From Erythrophleum ivorense (lineage: Eukaryota > Streptophyta > Magnoliopsida > Fabales > Fabaceae): 64,000 nt of DNA. Shown in pieces: positions 34,927 to 46,483 of this stretch (position 1 is the first letter of the stretch; each line of letters opens with the position of its first letter). A program made the translations under genes and the position numbers. Location of the stretch: NCBI GenBank assembly GCA_026724425.1, contig JAIUCV010000101.1, positions 806,001-870,000 on the forward strand, written 5' to 3'. Under the pieces are notes generated by a model that had not been told where the DNA came from, ran no database searches, and was given only the letters and a program-made list of their open reading frames with translations.

Positions 34927-37447
34927 ATGGCTCCGACTCAACCCAACAAACTCTCTCTCTTCCCTCTACTCTCTCTTCTCTGTTTCATCTCCATTTTCTT
35001 CCTCCTCTCTCTATCAAAACGCGCTTCTCTCTCCTCTCCCAACACCCACCGCTCCTCCGCCGTCTTCACCACGAAATCCGACGGTTCCCGCACTGATATC
35101 TCCGCCGTTTGCGACTTCTCTGACGGCTCCTGGATCTACGACTCTAATCCCAGATCCGTCAGGTATGCTAGTAGCTGTAAAGAGATCTTCAAAGGATGGA
35201 ATTGCATTCGAAACAACAAAAGTAATGGCATCGAGATCTCTAAATGGCGATGGAAGCCTAAAGACTGTGATCTTCCATCGTTTGATCCACTCGAATTTCT
35301 CGAGACTCATCGAAATACCAACATCGGTACACGATTTTTCTTCTCTCACATTTCCTTTAATCACTACTTGTTAGTTCTTGTGTTTAGAATTTGAGGAATC
35401 AGAAGCTAATTTACCTTCTTTTTTTTTGCTTGTAAGCAATAAAAAAATTTGGTAGATTTTTACACTCTGCTGATTGAAGTATGATTAGGACATTTTTACT
35501 GTTTGGGCAAAGGAGTATGCTTTTTGAAAGAATCTTAAAGATTTTTTTGCAACAGTGCAGGATTTGTGGGTGATTCATTGAATAGGAACATGTTTGTATC
35601 ACTATTCTGCATGTTGAAGAGTGTGACGGGTGATTTGAAGAAGTGGCGACCAGCTGGTGCAGATCGTGGATTCACGTTTTTGCGCTATAATCTGACAATT
35701 GCTTATCATCGAACAAATCTCTTGGCACGTTATGGTAGGTGAGCTAAGTTCTCTTTGGTGTTCCTATATCTCTGTTAAGAAAAATGATCTTTATAATTTG
35801 TACTGTGTCGACTAAATTTTGCTTTTCTCCTAAGAGTAACATTCAAAAGAGCATGTCTTTGTAGCTTCTCTAACTTTTAGATTGTGTTAGCTGTTTTACG
35901 TTGGAATAGTTGTTTCCATCGGTTATGGTTGGCTGGTGTTGCCCCTCTTTGCATGTTAATTTTTTTGTCTCTCTACTGTGTGTACGCATAGCATAGATAC
36001 ACCATGATAAATGTATATGGTTTTCGTACTGATCAGACATAATTTCTTTCGCTGACGGTTCAGGTGGTCTGCTAATGGAAATGGTGGTGAGTTAGAAGCT
36101 CTTGGGTTTAAAGAGGGATATAGAGTTGATGTTGATATTCCAGACAGCTCATGGGCGAAGGCTCCAAGCTTCCATGACATTCTCATTATGAACACTGGTC
36201 ATTGGTAAATACACTTGTTTGATGAAAATGGAACTATTTTTGAACTCGTTAAATGCTTCATCATCAATACTTTAGATCAGATGCCATATGATCATTAGTC
36301 ACTAAGTTCGTCTACTTCTAGTTCATGCTTTCTGTTTTCTAGATATTAAGTTCCGAATATATCAGAGGGAATTTATGTTCCAGTCGGTTCACTGCTCTTT
36401 AAGTTAATACCTACCTTCAAGTTGCCAAATTATCTGCTGTATTTCTTTTGCATTGGTTTTCATGGATGGGAAGTTAGTCTTGTTATATCAGTTAAATGAT
36501 ACCTTGGTTTGTCATCCTTGGATTAAACAGAAATTCGTTATGTGAACTTGAGAAGTTGTTGTTAATGACCTTTTGTTTGTCTTTCTCTGCGTAAGGTGGT
36601 GGGCGCCATCAAAATTTGATCCTTTAAAATCTCCTATGCTTTTCTATGAAGGCGGCCGGGCAATACTTCCTCCTATACCTCCTGCTGCTGGCCTGGATCG
36701 TGTTCTGAGCAATATGGTATGCTTTCTGGATTTCTCTGTTTTCCTTTGTTACTGCCACTGACAACTGTACTAGATTATCTGTTTACGACAAATGAACATG
36801 TGCTGCTACGATTGTTTTCTGGCAGTATCAGTGTGTTGTGACGTTATAGCATTTTGTAAAAAAGTGTGCAGTATGGTAAACAAAGATTTTATATTGTAAT
36901 AGGTAAATTTCGTGGAGAAAACAAAGCGACCCGGGGGGGTCACATTCTTCCGGACACAATCACCTAGGCATTTTGAAGGAGGTGACTGGGACCAAGGTGG
37001 TACTTGTCAACGAGTGAAACCTTTGTTACCTAGAGAAGTAAGTCATTTCCAATCAATATAATCGTGGAGCATTGTTACACGATGCATATAATCTGCCTCA
37101 AAGTTTGCTATAGTTGGTTGAACAACTGTTCATTGTCACAAGAAACATATAATCCTCTTCATTTTTATTTATGCTAGGTTGAAGAATTGTTCTCGGTGAG
37201 GAACAACGGGACTAACGTAGAGGTTCGTCTGGTGAATCAGCACCTCTATAACTCCATTAAGAGTAGAAGCGGCTTCCACGTTTTGGACATAACTCGAATG
37301 AGCGAGTACCGAGCCGATGCTCATCCGGCAGCAGCTGGTGGAAAGAATCACGATGACTGCATGCATTGGTGCCTCCCGGGACTTACCGACACTTGGAACG
37401 ATTTATTCATCGCAAGTCTCCGTAAGGTTCATCGTTTGTCTTTGTAA
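34927..37447 (+). CDS. TBL13: Trichome birefringence-like (DUF231) protein, polysaccharide O-acetyltransferase family
   Basis: Six exons: 34927-35326, 35561-35738, 36064-36204, 36596-36716, 36903-37037, 37178-37447, giving 414 residues. A short cytosolic tail and one N-terminal signal anchor (LFPLLSLLCFISIFFLLSL) place it in the Golgi membrane facing the lumen. The TBL domain begins CDFSDGSWIYD; the PMR5N/DUF231 pair holds the GDS motif (GFVGDSLNRN, Ser139) and the C-terminal DCMHWCLPG block with the DxxH motif (Asp385, His388). TBL proteins transfer acetyl groups to wall polysaccharides such as xylan or pectin; the acceptor for this member is not known to me. The symbol rests on family match and on its place after CBS-DUF21, as in A. 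thaliana At2g14530 (memory). Confidence 0.92.
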
Positions 37448-38654
37448 CCTGAAATTACAGCCGTTTTTGTAATGGTTAACGGAAGCTCTTAAAAATCCAA
37501 TAACATGTTTTGCTTCGCTGAGTCTTCTCCTGTGGAGCATCATAGTCGAATTTTATTTTTACTCTTTTGTAAATTTTGATGTTGTGTCCTGCAAAATTCT
37601 TTATTTTAAGTTAATTTTTTGGGCTACTATAGTTCAGGTTTGTGGTTTACAAAAGCCTTCTCCTTCCACTTCAGCTGCTTCTTCGTTGTTGTTTACCCAC
37701 GCCTCGCTCTTTTTACAAGAAACGTCTTCATATGCCCAAAAACCTGCTTTATCTCTTGGCCAATTTTACTCGATTCCTATGATTACTTACTTATCTGCAG
37801 GAACACTATTCATTGTTGATGCATTTCGCTCTGGTTGTGTTCAAGGATGCTCTGCTAATTTTCTTACTAACTTCTACTCTGATCATTACATTGGTCTCAC
37901 CAAAACTTGGTCTCCTCGTCCCATTTATTGCTGCTCTCTCACTAGTGGTCTTCTCACACTTAGTCTCACTATGACTCTGTCAATCCCTATGTAAAGAAAC
38001 TAAGACTTGAATCACGATCCAAACTCATAATCGCACTCGTCTGTGTATCTCTAACTTGCGTATGTATCGAAATTGCAGAATCGAGATTGCAGAAATTAAG
38101 TATACGAAGGAGGAGAAGACGGTAAGATCAAATGGAGAAGAAGAAGATGCTCTGTCTTCAGTCTGTTATAACTTATAACAGACCTCCGTAACAGACCTGG
38201 CCAGCTTCTCCAGATGGGCCTTTACACGCGCGTAGCCCAAATGAAACTTCCTTCGGTTTGATTTAAACTAAACCGATCCAAGTGAGCTGATTAATCGAAA
38301 TGGAGTCAAACCTCAAACCAATAGTCAACATCCTCCCTCGTAGCTATCTGTGCTAATGTCATATATGTATAAGGACTTCCTTCAAATTGTGTTTTTACGT
38401 ACGAAAATTTAGAAATTGAGGATGCTTCAACATAGTAGTTAATGCTGCGAGAATAAGTTAACTAAATCTGTGATTTGAGTTCAAAAATATTGCTAATTTT
38501 GCTTCTTGATTAAAAATATGATTCTCTGCGCAATTTAATTCATTCATTCTTGGTTCGAACCCTAAGACCTGATGCTTCCATCCATGGAATTAACATAATT
38601 GGTTACTCACTTTTTAATTAATTTATTTAATACTGTTTTGTCACTTTTTGCTGC
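37448..38654. other. 3' region of TBL13 and spacer with an unrecognised open frame
   Basis: A 136-codon plus-strand frame (37584-37994) has Ser/Thr/Leu-rich sequence with two hydrophobic stretches and no recognisable domain; a second frame over it is also open. It may be a remnant exon. A near-perfect palindrome 'tctgttataacttataacaga' lies at about 38161-38181. Confidence 0.4.
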
Positions 38655-39628
38655 AAAAGTAAACCATCATACGCTTGCTCCGAGATCCAATGTGTGCAAG
38701 ATGTCAAGGTCAAGATGAGTCTATCAACCACTTGCTATTTCAATGCCCTTTCGCAAGATTAGTATGGGCACTATCCTCGATCCCAGCTCCACCAAATGGC
38801 ACCATGGCGGAATCATTATATACCAATCTCCATAGGGTCATGACGATAACCAAGATACATCCACGGGAAGTAGAGGCGGAAAAGCTAAGCCCATGGGTTA
38901 TGTGGAGAATCTGGAAAAACAGGAATGACTTGGTGATCAAAGGAGTGGAATATCACGCTATGGAAACGGTCATGAAAGCTAAAGAAGATAAAGAGGAATG
39001 GGACAAAAGAGAGGTGCAGAAAGGGAAAAGAAGAGAAATAGAGCAAAGTTTGTCGGTGAATAGAGAAGTAAAGTGGAAGCCACCACCCACAAGTTGGTTT
39101 AAATGTAATACGGATGGAGCTTGGAACGTAAATACCGAAGTATGTGGGATCGGATGGGTTCTTAGAGATCACCATGGCAAGGTCCGGTGGCTGGGGGGAA
39201 GAAGAATACCGAAGATGCAGTCAGCTTTAGAAACAGAGATAGAAGCTATGAGATGGGCAATCCTGAGTTTAACAAGATTTGGCTATAGGAATGTGTTCTT
39301 TGAAACTGATTGTAGAACCGCTGCAGTGATGATGCAGGAGGAGATCTCTTGGCCTATGGCGAACGGAACTTTACAGGACATCCGGGATATGCTTTCTAGG
39401 TTTGGACCACATTCGGTTTCTTTTTCCCCAAGGGAAACAAATGGCGTGGCGGACAGGATAGCGAAGGAAGCTTGTTCGTACGTGAACTATGTTCCTAAGC
39501 TCTATACTGTATTGCCGGCTTGGTTAAGTCCCTCTGCTGAGGTTGACAATTTGTATGATGTAAACAATCATTTCTAATGAAATCTGTTATGTTTGAGCCA
39601 AAAAAAAAAAAAAAAGTAAACCATCATA
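38655..39628 (+). mobile_element. 5'-truncated LINE with intact zf-RVT / RNase H reading frame
   Basis: The 17-mer aaaagtaaaccatcata at 38655-38671 recurs at 39612-39628 right after a poly(A) run: a target site duplication. Between them a frame of about 300 codons (38675-39577) encodes the zf-RVT motif (MCARCQGQDESINHLLFQCP) and a plant-type RNase H (RVT_3) with CNTDGAW, the ALETEIEAMRWA helix, FFETDC and the end PRETNGVADRIAKEA. The acidic residues of the RNase H site (D, E, D) are present. Endonuclease and reverse transcriptase are missing. The unbroken frame implies a recent insertion. Confidence 0.9.
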
Positions 39629-41413
39629 TTTTTCGTTTTAAATTGTTGTGTGATTATTTGGTCTCTAGTAGAATCAACGTACTTTTAAAACCTACTAGAT
39701 TTAGACCCGCGCTACGCCGCGGTATTTTTTTGTTTCAATTTGTTATATTTTTATTTAATCTTGGTCATCATTTTATTATTAAATATATGTAAAATAAAAT
39801 AGTTTGGACATGTAGCCTCTTTTAATTATCTTTGTGTGAGCTGTCTATTGACTGTGTGAATCTTCTTTTTAGGGACGATGTACCGTCTAGAACATATTCG
39901 AGAAGAACTTGCTCCTCTTCCACCTCTTCTTCTTCTTCTTCATCATCTTTTTTGTTTCTTAATTTTTTGAGTGATTTTTCGACTTTGTTATGTTTTTTTG
40001 GTTCAACGATAATCATTCGCATAAGTCTTGATGGAAACTTTCGGAGACTGGTTAAATGGCGGCGCCAAAAATCAAAAACGAAGACTCGTCGTCGAACGGG
40101 AATACTACTTATGCTAAAATCATGCACAACTGAGATTCTGCGAAAAGACTGAATGGTCGGAAACAATAAATCAAATCCATTTTCTCCCGCAACTAATTCT
40201 TGCTGAAACTCGACATAGAGAAGAAGAAGAGACTGGCCTCTGAATTCGCGTCGAAATCATTTATGCGGATTAAATCAATTTTATCGGTTCGGTGGAAGAA
40301 GAAAGAACAAATTAAACCAATTTCTATTTCAAGTAAAGTAAATCAAACCGGTTAAGAAGCTGAGATGTATTAATGAAATGCTGACTGTGATTAATCGAAA
40401 TGTTCTGATTGGCTCCTTGTTTTTGCTGAGTTGTCAGATTTTCCCTGCTTGAAAAAGCTGATGTGTCAGCTGCTGGAGTAACACAAGGGGTTTTTGTGTA
40501 TTGAATTGCGATTGTATACACTTGCAACGTGTATCTAGACTCAAAACTTTGAGGTATCATAGCTAGCATACCTAAAGTTGCTTTGTGGGCTTTTGCAAGT
40601 TAGATTATTACTTAAGTAATAAAAAGTCAGCTTCAAACCTACAAATGATTTTAGTTTAGAATGCAAATTAGGGTTGGCAAATAAATTCTAGGGTTGGCAA
40701 GTACAGCTAGAATAGGACTGGATCAATAAAGTATATTAGTATTGAAATTTGAGTTATAAAAATTTCATGTAAATTTGAGATATATTTGAAATTTTATCCA
40801 ACAATATTTTATCAGAATTCAGAAGGCTAGCCCGAGGGACATACAGATAATATAACGGCAATATGTCATCAGCGATGCCACCTCACTGAGAGGCCCTGAA
40901 GTAACTTGTCGTGAGTTAAAACACTCAATGATCTATTTGCAATTTATTGAAGAAGATATATAGATCATTTTCTAACCCTCAATGTGTTTGCTAAATTTTG
41001 TATATTATAAAACTAATTATTTAAAAAACTCTAACTTCACGATATCAGTTTTCAAATTTGGATTAGATTTGTTTGTTGTCACGAAGATTCAAACCTTTAA
41101 GGGGAACTTCATTTGATGCGCATTCAGCCAGGAAGAGGGTTTTATGTTACGCGTCTGGGATATTAACATGTCCCATAAGCATAAGCTGGGCACAAAAGTT
41201 GTACAATCTGTCCCACAACGTATGTGATGAAGCTAGAGAGAAGCCAAAGTTTAACTTTCATTAGGGTTTTTAAATGGACTAGTAAATATTATCAGCTCTA
41301 ATTTGTATTATTTAATAAATATTGATACACATCTTGCATGTAATCTTGCATCTTATTTATTGGAATATATATATATTACACGTGTAGTATGCACGTGTTT
41401 TTGTTGTATATGA
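39629..41413. other. Spacer between the LINE and the PR-1 genes
   Basis: It includes the Helitron terminus listed next. A 114-codon minus-strand frame (39822-40166) with an acidic KKDDEEEEEEVEEE stretch is probably Helitron interior without function. 'ctagggttggcaa' occurs twice near 40669-40703. No gene is recognised. Confidence 0.4.
39695..39722 (-). mobile_element. 3' terminus of a further Helitron (other end not found)
   Basis: Read on the minus strand: hairpin accgcggcgtagcgcgggt, then ctaaatCTAG followed by T. This is the same layout as the two Helitrons at 6-9 kb but with a GC-rich hairpin typical of other ATREP-like families. I could not find a convincing TC... start within the next 1.5 kb. 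Confidence 0.6.
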
Positions 41414-41899
41414 TTAGTAAGGCTTCTCGTTCACATAATTGCCCGGAGGATCATAGTTGCAAACGATGATGGTTCCACCATTGTCACACCTTACTTTGCC
41501 ACATCCGAGTTTCACTGAGTTTCTCCAAACAACCTGAGTGTAGTGACCGCAAACCCCGTTGCACGTGTTCGAAGGGTAGTCGTAGTTAGCCTTCTCGTCA
41601 ACCCACAGGTTCACGGCGCTGGCGCCAGATAAGTCGCCACTACTCTTGGCCAAGTTCTCTCCGTAAGGCCCACCGGAGTGTACTAGATTACAGTCGCCTC
41701 TTCGTTGGTCTGCGTAGCTCTGAGCGTAGGCTGCAACACTTTCGTCCCACTGTACGGGGCCTAGGCCAACCGCTGCTCGCGCCTCGTTGTGAACCCTTAC
41801 ATAATCTTGAGGGCTGTCTTGAGCCTTCGATGGACGAACAAGAGCTCCTACAAGGGTTGCCAAAATGATTAGAAACCGAAAATAGCTAATGAATTTCAT
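41414..41899 (-). CDS. Pathogenesis-related protein 1 (CAP superfamily), copy A
   Basis: 161 residues, single exon, normal PR-1 length. The signal peptide (about 1-26, ending SKAQ) sends it to the apoplast. The CAP domain follows, with the conserved SGGPYGENLA and CNGVCGHYTQVVW blocks and six cysteines for three disulfides. The C-terminus has CNYD followed by PPGNYVNEKPY, fitting the CNYx.PxGNxxxxxPY motif from which CAPE signalling peptides are released. PR-1 binds sterols and is induced by salicylate or jasmonate/ethylene depending on the member. It is a tandem paralogue of copy B with conserved flanks and sits where A. thaliana has PRB1/PR1 (memory). Confidence 0.95.
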   Translation of the reverse strand: MKFISYFRFLIILATLVGALVRPSKAQDSPQDYVRVHNEARAAVGLGPVQWDESVAAYAQSYADQRRGDCNLVHSGGPYGENLAKSSGDLSGASAVNLWVDEKANYDYPSNTCNGVCGHYTQVVWRNSVKLGCGKVRCDNGGTIIVCNYDPPGNYVNEKPY

Positions 41900-43210
41900 T
41901 CTTTCTTAGTTGATAGTGGCTATTTCCTATTTCCAAGCTTTGTTGTGTAACTTGTTTTATAGTTTTGGAGAGCTATGCTTGGTTTATATAGAACTACCTT
42001 ACGGTCCGCGTGATATGCATAAAATGTAAATATTTAATCTCAAATTTATATAACCTATGTACCTATGACCGGTGAAATTGTGTTTTGTACAATAAATAAT
42101 AGGAATATATATACATGTATTGTACGTGTGAACAATGCCGGCCTAGGCACTCCTTCGATCCATTAACCAGCTGAGAGTTGACTTCTATTTCTGGCCCATA
42201 TCGGTTTAGAGATTAATTTAATTAGACTGGTCTTTGTATGAAAAAACACGTTTTATTTGTTAATTCATGTTAGAACAATTTTGCTTTACTAAAAGTGCCT
42301 GTTAAAACAACAAGATCACCCTAGATCCAGCCTTTCTTTCGGATCTAGCTAGTGTCACTTAACCACTTTTGTGTTTTGTATTCTTATTGTTTCTGGTTTT
42401 CGACTTATCAATCTGTGGTCGTTCCTTTTCTCGTTGCTAACTTGAGGGTCATAGAATTATCGTAAATCACTATTTTGTCGTGTTTTCTGGAATTCCACGT
42501 GTTTGTTAGGAGACTTACCTACTAAACACACTATTTCACGCTCAACAAACATCGTAAAACACTCTAAAGTAATTTAAACATCTTCAAATTAAGAACCACA
42601 TAGATCAACCTCAACCTTTTTCGAGCCCATAATTATGACTTGAACATCAGATGATCTTTGGAAAGCACCACACATGTCAAGTGAGTTTAACTGTCTCTTC
42701 CCTGGCGCAAATGTATTTACTCCATAATGGCCATCTCCCGGAGATATGTACCTAAGACCCAAAGGTTGAAAGGCGAAAACCAAATCTTTGCACAAACACT
42801 ATATAAACTATTTGTTATTTTTATAAGAAAATGAAATAAAAAGATAATATATCTATGGTTATGCCGTTTCCCGTTTTCTGGTAGATCATTCGTTTATTTC
42901 TTATAATAACACCAATTTGCTGGTACCCACAAGATAGCAACATGAACCAAAACAATTTGAAATGGCATGGGACCAACCACTAGAGCACGACGTACGTAAT
43001 CCATCACCCATGAGCGAGAAAAACAAAACCATGTTGACTAGTTAACTAAAACGACTTCGAGACCGAAACTTTTCTTGCAGCCACTAGGATATATATGGTC
43101 ATGGAATAATCAAAGGCTGCTTTAAGTCCTTTCAAATCTTATTTTTACAGCATATTTCATTGAAACCAATATGACATTTCATGAAATTTGTTTTTTCTGA
43201 ATGGTGACTA
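41900..43210. other. Promoter of PR-1 copy A and spacer
   Basis: A minus-strand frame of 68 codons (42589-42795), GLRYISPGDGHYGVNTFAPGK..., looks protein-like and may be an exon remnant, but I do not recognise it. Nothing else is supported. Confidence 0.4.
41981..41990 (-). promoter_or_regulatory. TATA box of PR-1 copy A
   Basis: tatataaacc on the minus strand, about 82 bases upstream of the ATG at 41899. The same box and the leader block 'aacaaagcttggaaata' occur before copy B. Confidence 0.7.
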
Positions 43211-44125
43211 ATACACTACAAGAAATAAGGTGTGTAGTGTCATTTGTTTTCTTAGTTTATATCATTTATTAGTTGATATAAATGAATTTGCATCATTTAT
43301 ATAAATGACTCGGAAAATGATGACGCTAATATTTTGTGATGCTAAAAACAATTGATACAAGTAGTTTCATCATTTTTGCAATTGATGTTAATATATAATA
43401 TCATTTATACAAATGAAGTAAACATTTGCATCAATTAATATAAATGAAGTAAACAATTGCATCAGTTATTATAAATGATATTACTATTTGTCTCGCTTAT
43501 ATCAATTGATATTATATATATATATATATATATTTAATTATATCATATATTTTGTTGATAATATTATTATATCAATTGTAAATAAGTAATATTAAAAATT
43601 ATGTAAATTTTAAATTTCGAATGATTTTCCATAATACTAAATTCAAAATTATTAATTATTTTGTATTTATTATTCTAAATAATATATGTAAATACATATT
43701 GATGATTTTACTTATATAAAAAATAAAATTTATTTTGGGTGAAGTTATTATATAGAGGAGCAAACTAATATCATTTCTCTTTGTTTAGCGATGTGAGATA
43801 AATAGTAGTTTACTCAAAATTTTGTTTGCATTACTTTTTATAACTAAAATAAATATCAACATGCATTTATTATTGATGCTAGTCAAATTGAAAAAATGTT
43901 TCAGTTATGTAATTGATGTAAACACATATATTTGTGTCGGTTTTTTAAAAGTGATGTAAATCAATATTCACTTGTATCAGTTTCATTTTAATTGATGTTA
44001 ATTAAGTTAATATTGATATCAATTATTTAAAAACATAAATTTAATGTCAAACGATTCTAATTAGAGTCATTTAAGTTTTTGACACTTTAGAAGTGATGCT
44101 ATCTACCTAATTTTTTGTAGTGATA
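43211..44125. mobile_element. Complete non-autonomous CACTA (En/Spm) element
   Basis: The element is 43214-44122 (909 bp). It starts CACTACAAGAAATAAGG and ends ctaattttttgtagtg, the inverted CACTACAAAAAATTAG, and is flanked by the 3-bp duplication ata (43211-43213 and 44123-44125), the CACTA hallmark. The interior is built from repeated short units such as 'atcatttatataaatga', 'gcatcaattaatataaatga' and 'aattgatgt(a)aa' in both orientations, like the subterminal repeats that bind CACTA transposase. There is a (TA)n run at 43513-43534. No transposase is encoded. Confidence 0.9.
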
Positions 44126-44551
44126 AAAGTACAAGCACTTGTTTGCTTATGTATACGTATCCAGAGAATGAATGTAAATTGTTTGTTTGTTTTTTTTTGT
44201 TTTTAAAGGTTTACAAACTTCGATACGAATGCAGCTCAAACGTTTTTTGTATGTTTATATATAACCACTTAACGCTTTTTAATCTAGTTAATTTTTGAAG
44301 GTTATTGCTGGGCTGGATCCATTGTCCCAAGCGGCCAAGAGAGAGAGAGAGAGAGAGAGAGAGGCTTATAGTTTAGCCCTTGATTAGGGTTTGTAAATGG
44401 ATAGTGATATACCAGTATAAATCAGCTCTTATTTGTATTATTTAATAAATATTCTTGATACACATCCTGCATATGATGCTCTTTATTGAAATATATATAT
44501 ATATACACGTTATGTATGAACGTGTTTTATGTGTATATTCATAATCACTCA
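44126..44551. other. Spacer with (GA)n microsatellite, 3' flank of PR-1 copy B
   Basis: (GA)n at 44339-44363. The stretch 'cagctctt(a)atttgtattatttaataaat' near 44421 matches that after copy A (about 41294), showing that the tandem duplication included 3' flank. Confidence 0.6.
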
Positions 44552-45037
44552 TCAGTAAGGCAACTCGTTATTAAAATTCCCCGGAGGATCATAGTTGCAA
44601 GATATTATGGTTCCACCATTGTTACACCTCGCTTTGCCACATCCGACTCTCACCGATTTTCTCCAAACAACCTGAGTATAGTGACCACAAACTCCATTGC
44701 AAGTGTTCGCAGGGTAATTGTAGTTAGCCTTCTCGCTAACCCACAAGTTCACGGCACGGACGCCAGATAGGTCGCCGCTACTCCCGGCCAAATTCTCACC
44801 GTAAGGCCCACCAGAGTGTATGAGTCTGCAGTCGCCTCTTAGTCGTTCAGCGTAGCTCTGAGCATAGGCTGCAAGCCCCCCGTCCCACTGTATGGGGCCT
44901 ACGCCCACGGCCTGTCTTGCGGCGTTGTGAGCCCCAACATAGTCTTGTGGGCTGTCTTGAGCCTTCGAGGGAAGAACAAGAGCTCCTACAAGGGCTGCCA
45001 AGATTAGTAGAAGTCGAGAATAGTTAGTGAGTTTCAT
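44552..45037 (-). CDS. Pathogenesis-related protein 1 (CAP superfamily), copy B
   Basis: 161 residues, single exon. Signal peptide ending LPSKAQ, CAP domain with SGGPYGENLA and CNGVCGHYTQVVWRKS, six cysteines, and a C-terminal CNYD plus PPGNFNNELPY, which still fits the CAPE peptide motif although the residues differ from copy A. It is a secreted apoplastic defence protein. It differs from copy A at many exposed positions but not at the CAP core. In sequence it looks closest to basic PRB1/PR-1, which I cannot tell apart reliably without alignment. Confidence 0.95.
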   Translation of the reverse strand: MKLTNYSRLLLILAALVGALVLPSKAQDSPQDYVGAHNAARQAVGVGPIQWDGGLAAYAQSYAERLRGDCRLIHSGGPYGENLAGSSGDLSGVRAVNLWVSEKANYNYPANTCNGVCGHYTQVVWRKSVRVGCGKARCNNGGTIISCNYDPPGNFNNELPY

Positions 45038-45102
45038 TTTTCTTAGTTTATAATGGCTATTTCCAAGCTTTGTTGTGTTATGAATTTAGGCTACGAAATG
45101 AT

Positions 45103-45112
45103 GGTTTATATA
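45103..45112 (-). promoter_or_regulatory. TATA box of PR-1 copy B
   Basis: tatataaacc on the minus strand, about 66 bases upstream of the ATG at 45037, identical to the box before copy A. Confidence 0.7.
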
Positions 45113-45305
45113 GAGACTAGAAAGCTAGCTTGCGTCTTGGGCAGCCATAAAAGATAAAACATATCTTGACCGGAAAGTGGAAACCCTTTACCGTTGTGGT
45201 AAGAATGAAAATTTTAATTTAAGAAAACAAAAAAAAGGGAAGATTACCAATCGGTAAAACATGCCAAAGCAACACGAGAGAAAAACGTTATTGAGGTGTT
45301 ATTTA

Positions 45306-45703
45306 GGGGGTGTTATTGGATGTGGTATTTGAAATGAATTGAAATTGAATTACAATACAGTGTTATTCAATTAAGATTTCAACTCCGGTTTTAAAATCCA
45401 GTGTTATTCGATATTTGATTTGTAATCTACCATTAATAAAGTTTCAAATCCAGTGTTATTCAATCAAGATTTCAAATACAGTTTTAAAATCCAGTGTTAT
45501 TGAAAACTAAATGATTTTTAAAATCTTTGTTAACTGAATAATTTGAAATGAATTTCAATGGAGTTCTATAAGTATATTATTAAAAACATAATACATGAGA
45601 TATTGCAGAGATTTCAGAATCAACTGAAATGAATTCTTAAAATAAAACAAAAAATTTAAATCTAAAGGATTATAAAACCTATAGAATTGATTTCAAATAC
45701 ATA
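45306..45703. mobile_element. PIF/Harbinger-like MITE, 3' terminus eroded
   Basis: It starts gggggtgttattggatgtgg after tta. It repeats 'aaatccagtgttatt' four times, the unit also seen in the element at 32425. The far end reaches 'gatttcaaataca', the inner part of the expected inverted terminus, but the final cccc is missing. Confidence 0.6.
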
Positions 45704-46483
45704 AGTGTTTTCCACTCTCGAGACTTTGTACTACTATTTTAGATCTTTAAACTATTTCGTAATTTCTTCCACTCTCAAGTATCATTACAAATATCTAACC
45801 GTTTTATGTAAAATGTGGTTTTAAGAAACATGTGAATATATGAATATGATTATGATATATTAAAACATGTGAATTTATTGTTTAACTTTATAATGAAAAA
45901 GTAGAAAAAAAAGAAATTAAATTTTATCCAAAAAATAGAAAATAAAACAAAATAAAGAAGACCTAAAGTGAAAAGTCATGCAGAATAGTCGTTTTGTTTA
46001 TAAACCATTCATGTCCCTGTCAGTCTTGCTTATAGTTTTCTTATGGGTAGCCTTTTCTTATCATGTTATCAACATGTATATATGACGCCACATTAATGAC
46101 GTAAGCAGAGCAGTACCATTTATATGGCGTCATATATTTATTATGTTATATATGATCTATATCATGAAAACGTATAAAAATGTGTGTGATATACATGTAT
46201 TCTCCCTTCAAAACATCATACACTTTTATATGGCAAAAAAAAAAAAAAAAATCAATTAAATAGTTGTAAAACAATATTCAGACTACGATCTGATTATCTT
46301 CTCTTTTCTTTGCTTAATGACAGCAATAGTGGAGAAATATGATTCTTGTGTGTGGAATCTTTCCTTCTCCACGCTTGAAATGTAAGCAACATATTTAACA
46401 AAGGAAGAGGTTTGTGTCTATATATATTTCCTTTCAAGCTTGAAATTCGCAAGAAAACTCTTTTTATTCTTTTCCTTTGCAAA
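45704..46483. other. Spacer and 5' region of a small unknown gene
   Basis: AT-rich. 'gtcta tatatatttcc' near 46416 could serve as TATA box for the gene at 46484. No other feature. Confidence 0.4.

Noticed and set aside
37584..37994. 136-residue protein downstream of TBL13
   Set aside because: Two frames are open over the same stretch, no domain or homologue is recognised, and it is adjacent to the TBL13 3' UTR; noted only within the spacer entry.
38740..39175. Open frames on the minus strand under the LINE ORF
   Set aside because: They are shadows of the RNase H reading frame and encode no domain.
39822..40166. Acidic 114-codon protein candidate
   Set aside because: Glu-run encoded by a (ctt)n-like stretch, lies behind a Helitron terminus, no conserved block.
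43214..44122. Regularly spaced repeats as a possible CRISPR-like array
   Set aside because: Units vary, occur in both orientations and are bounded by CACTA termini with a 3-bp target duplication; a plant genome also has no CRISPR loci.
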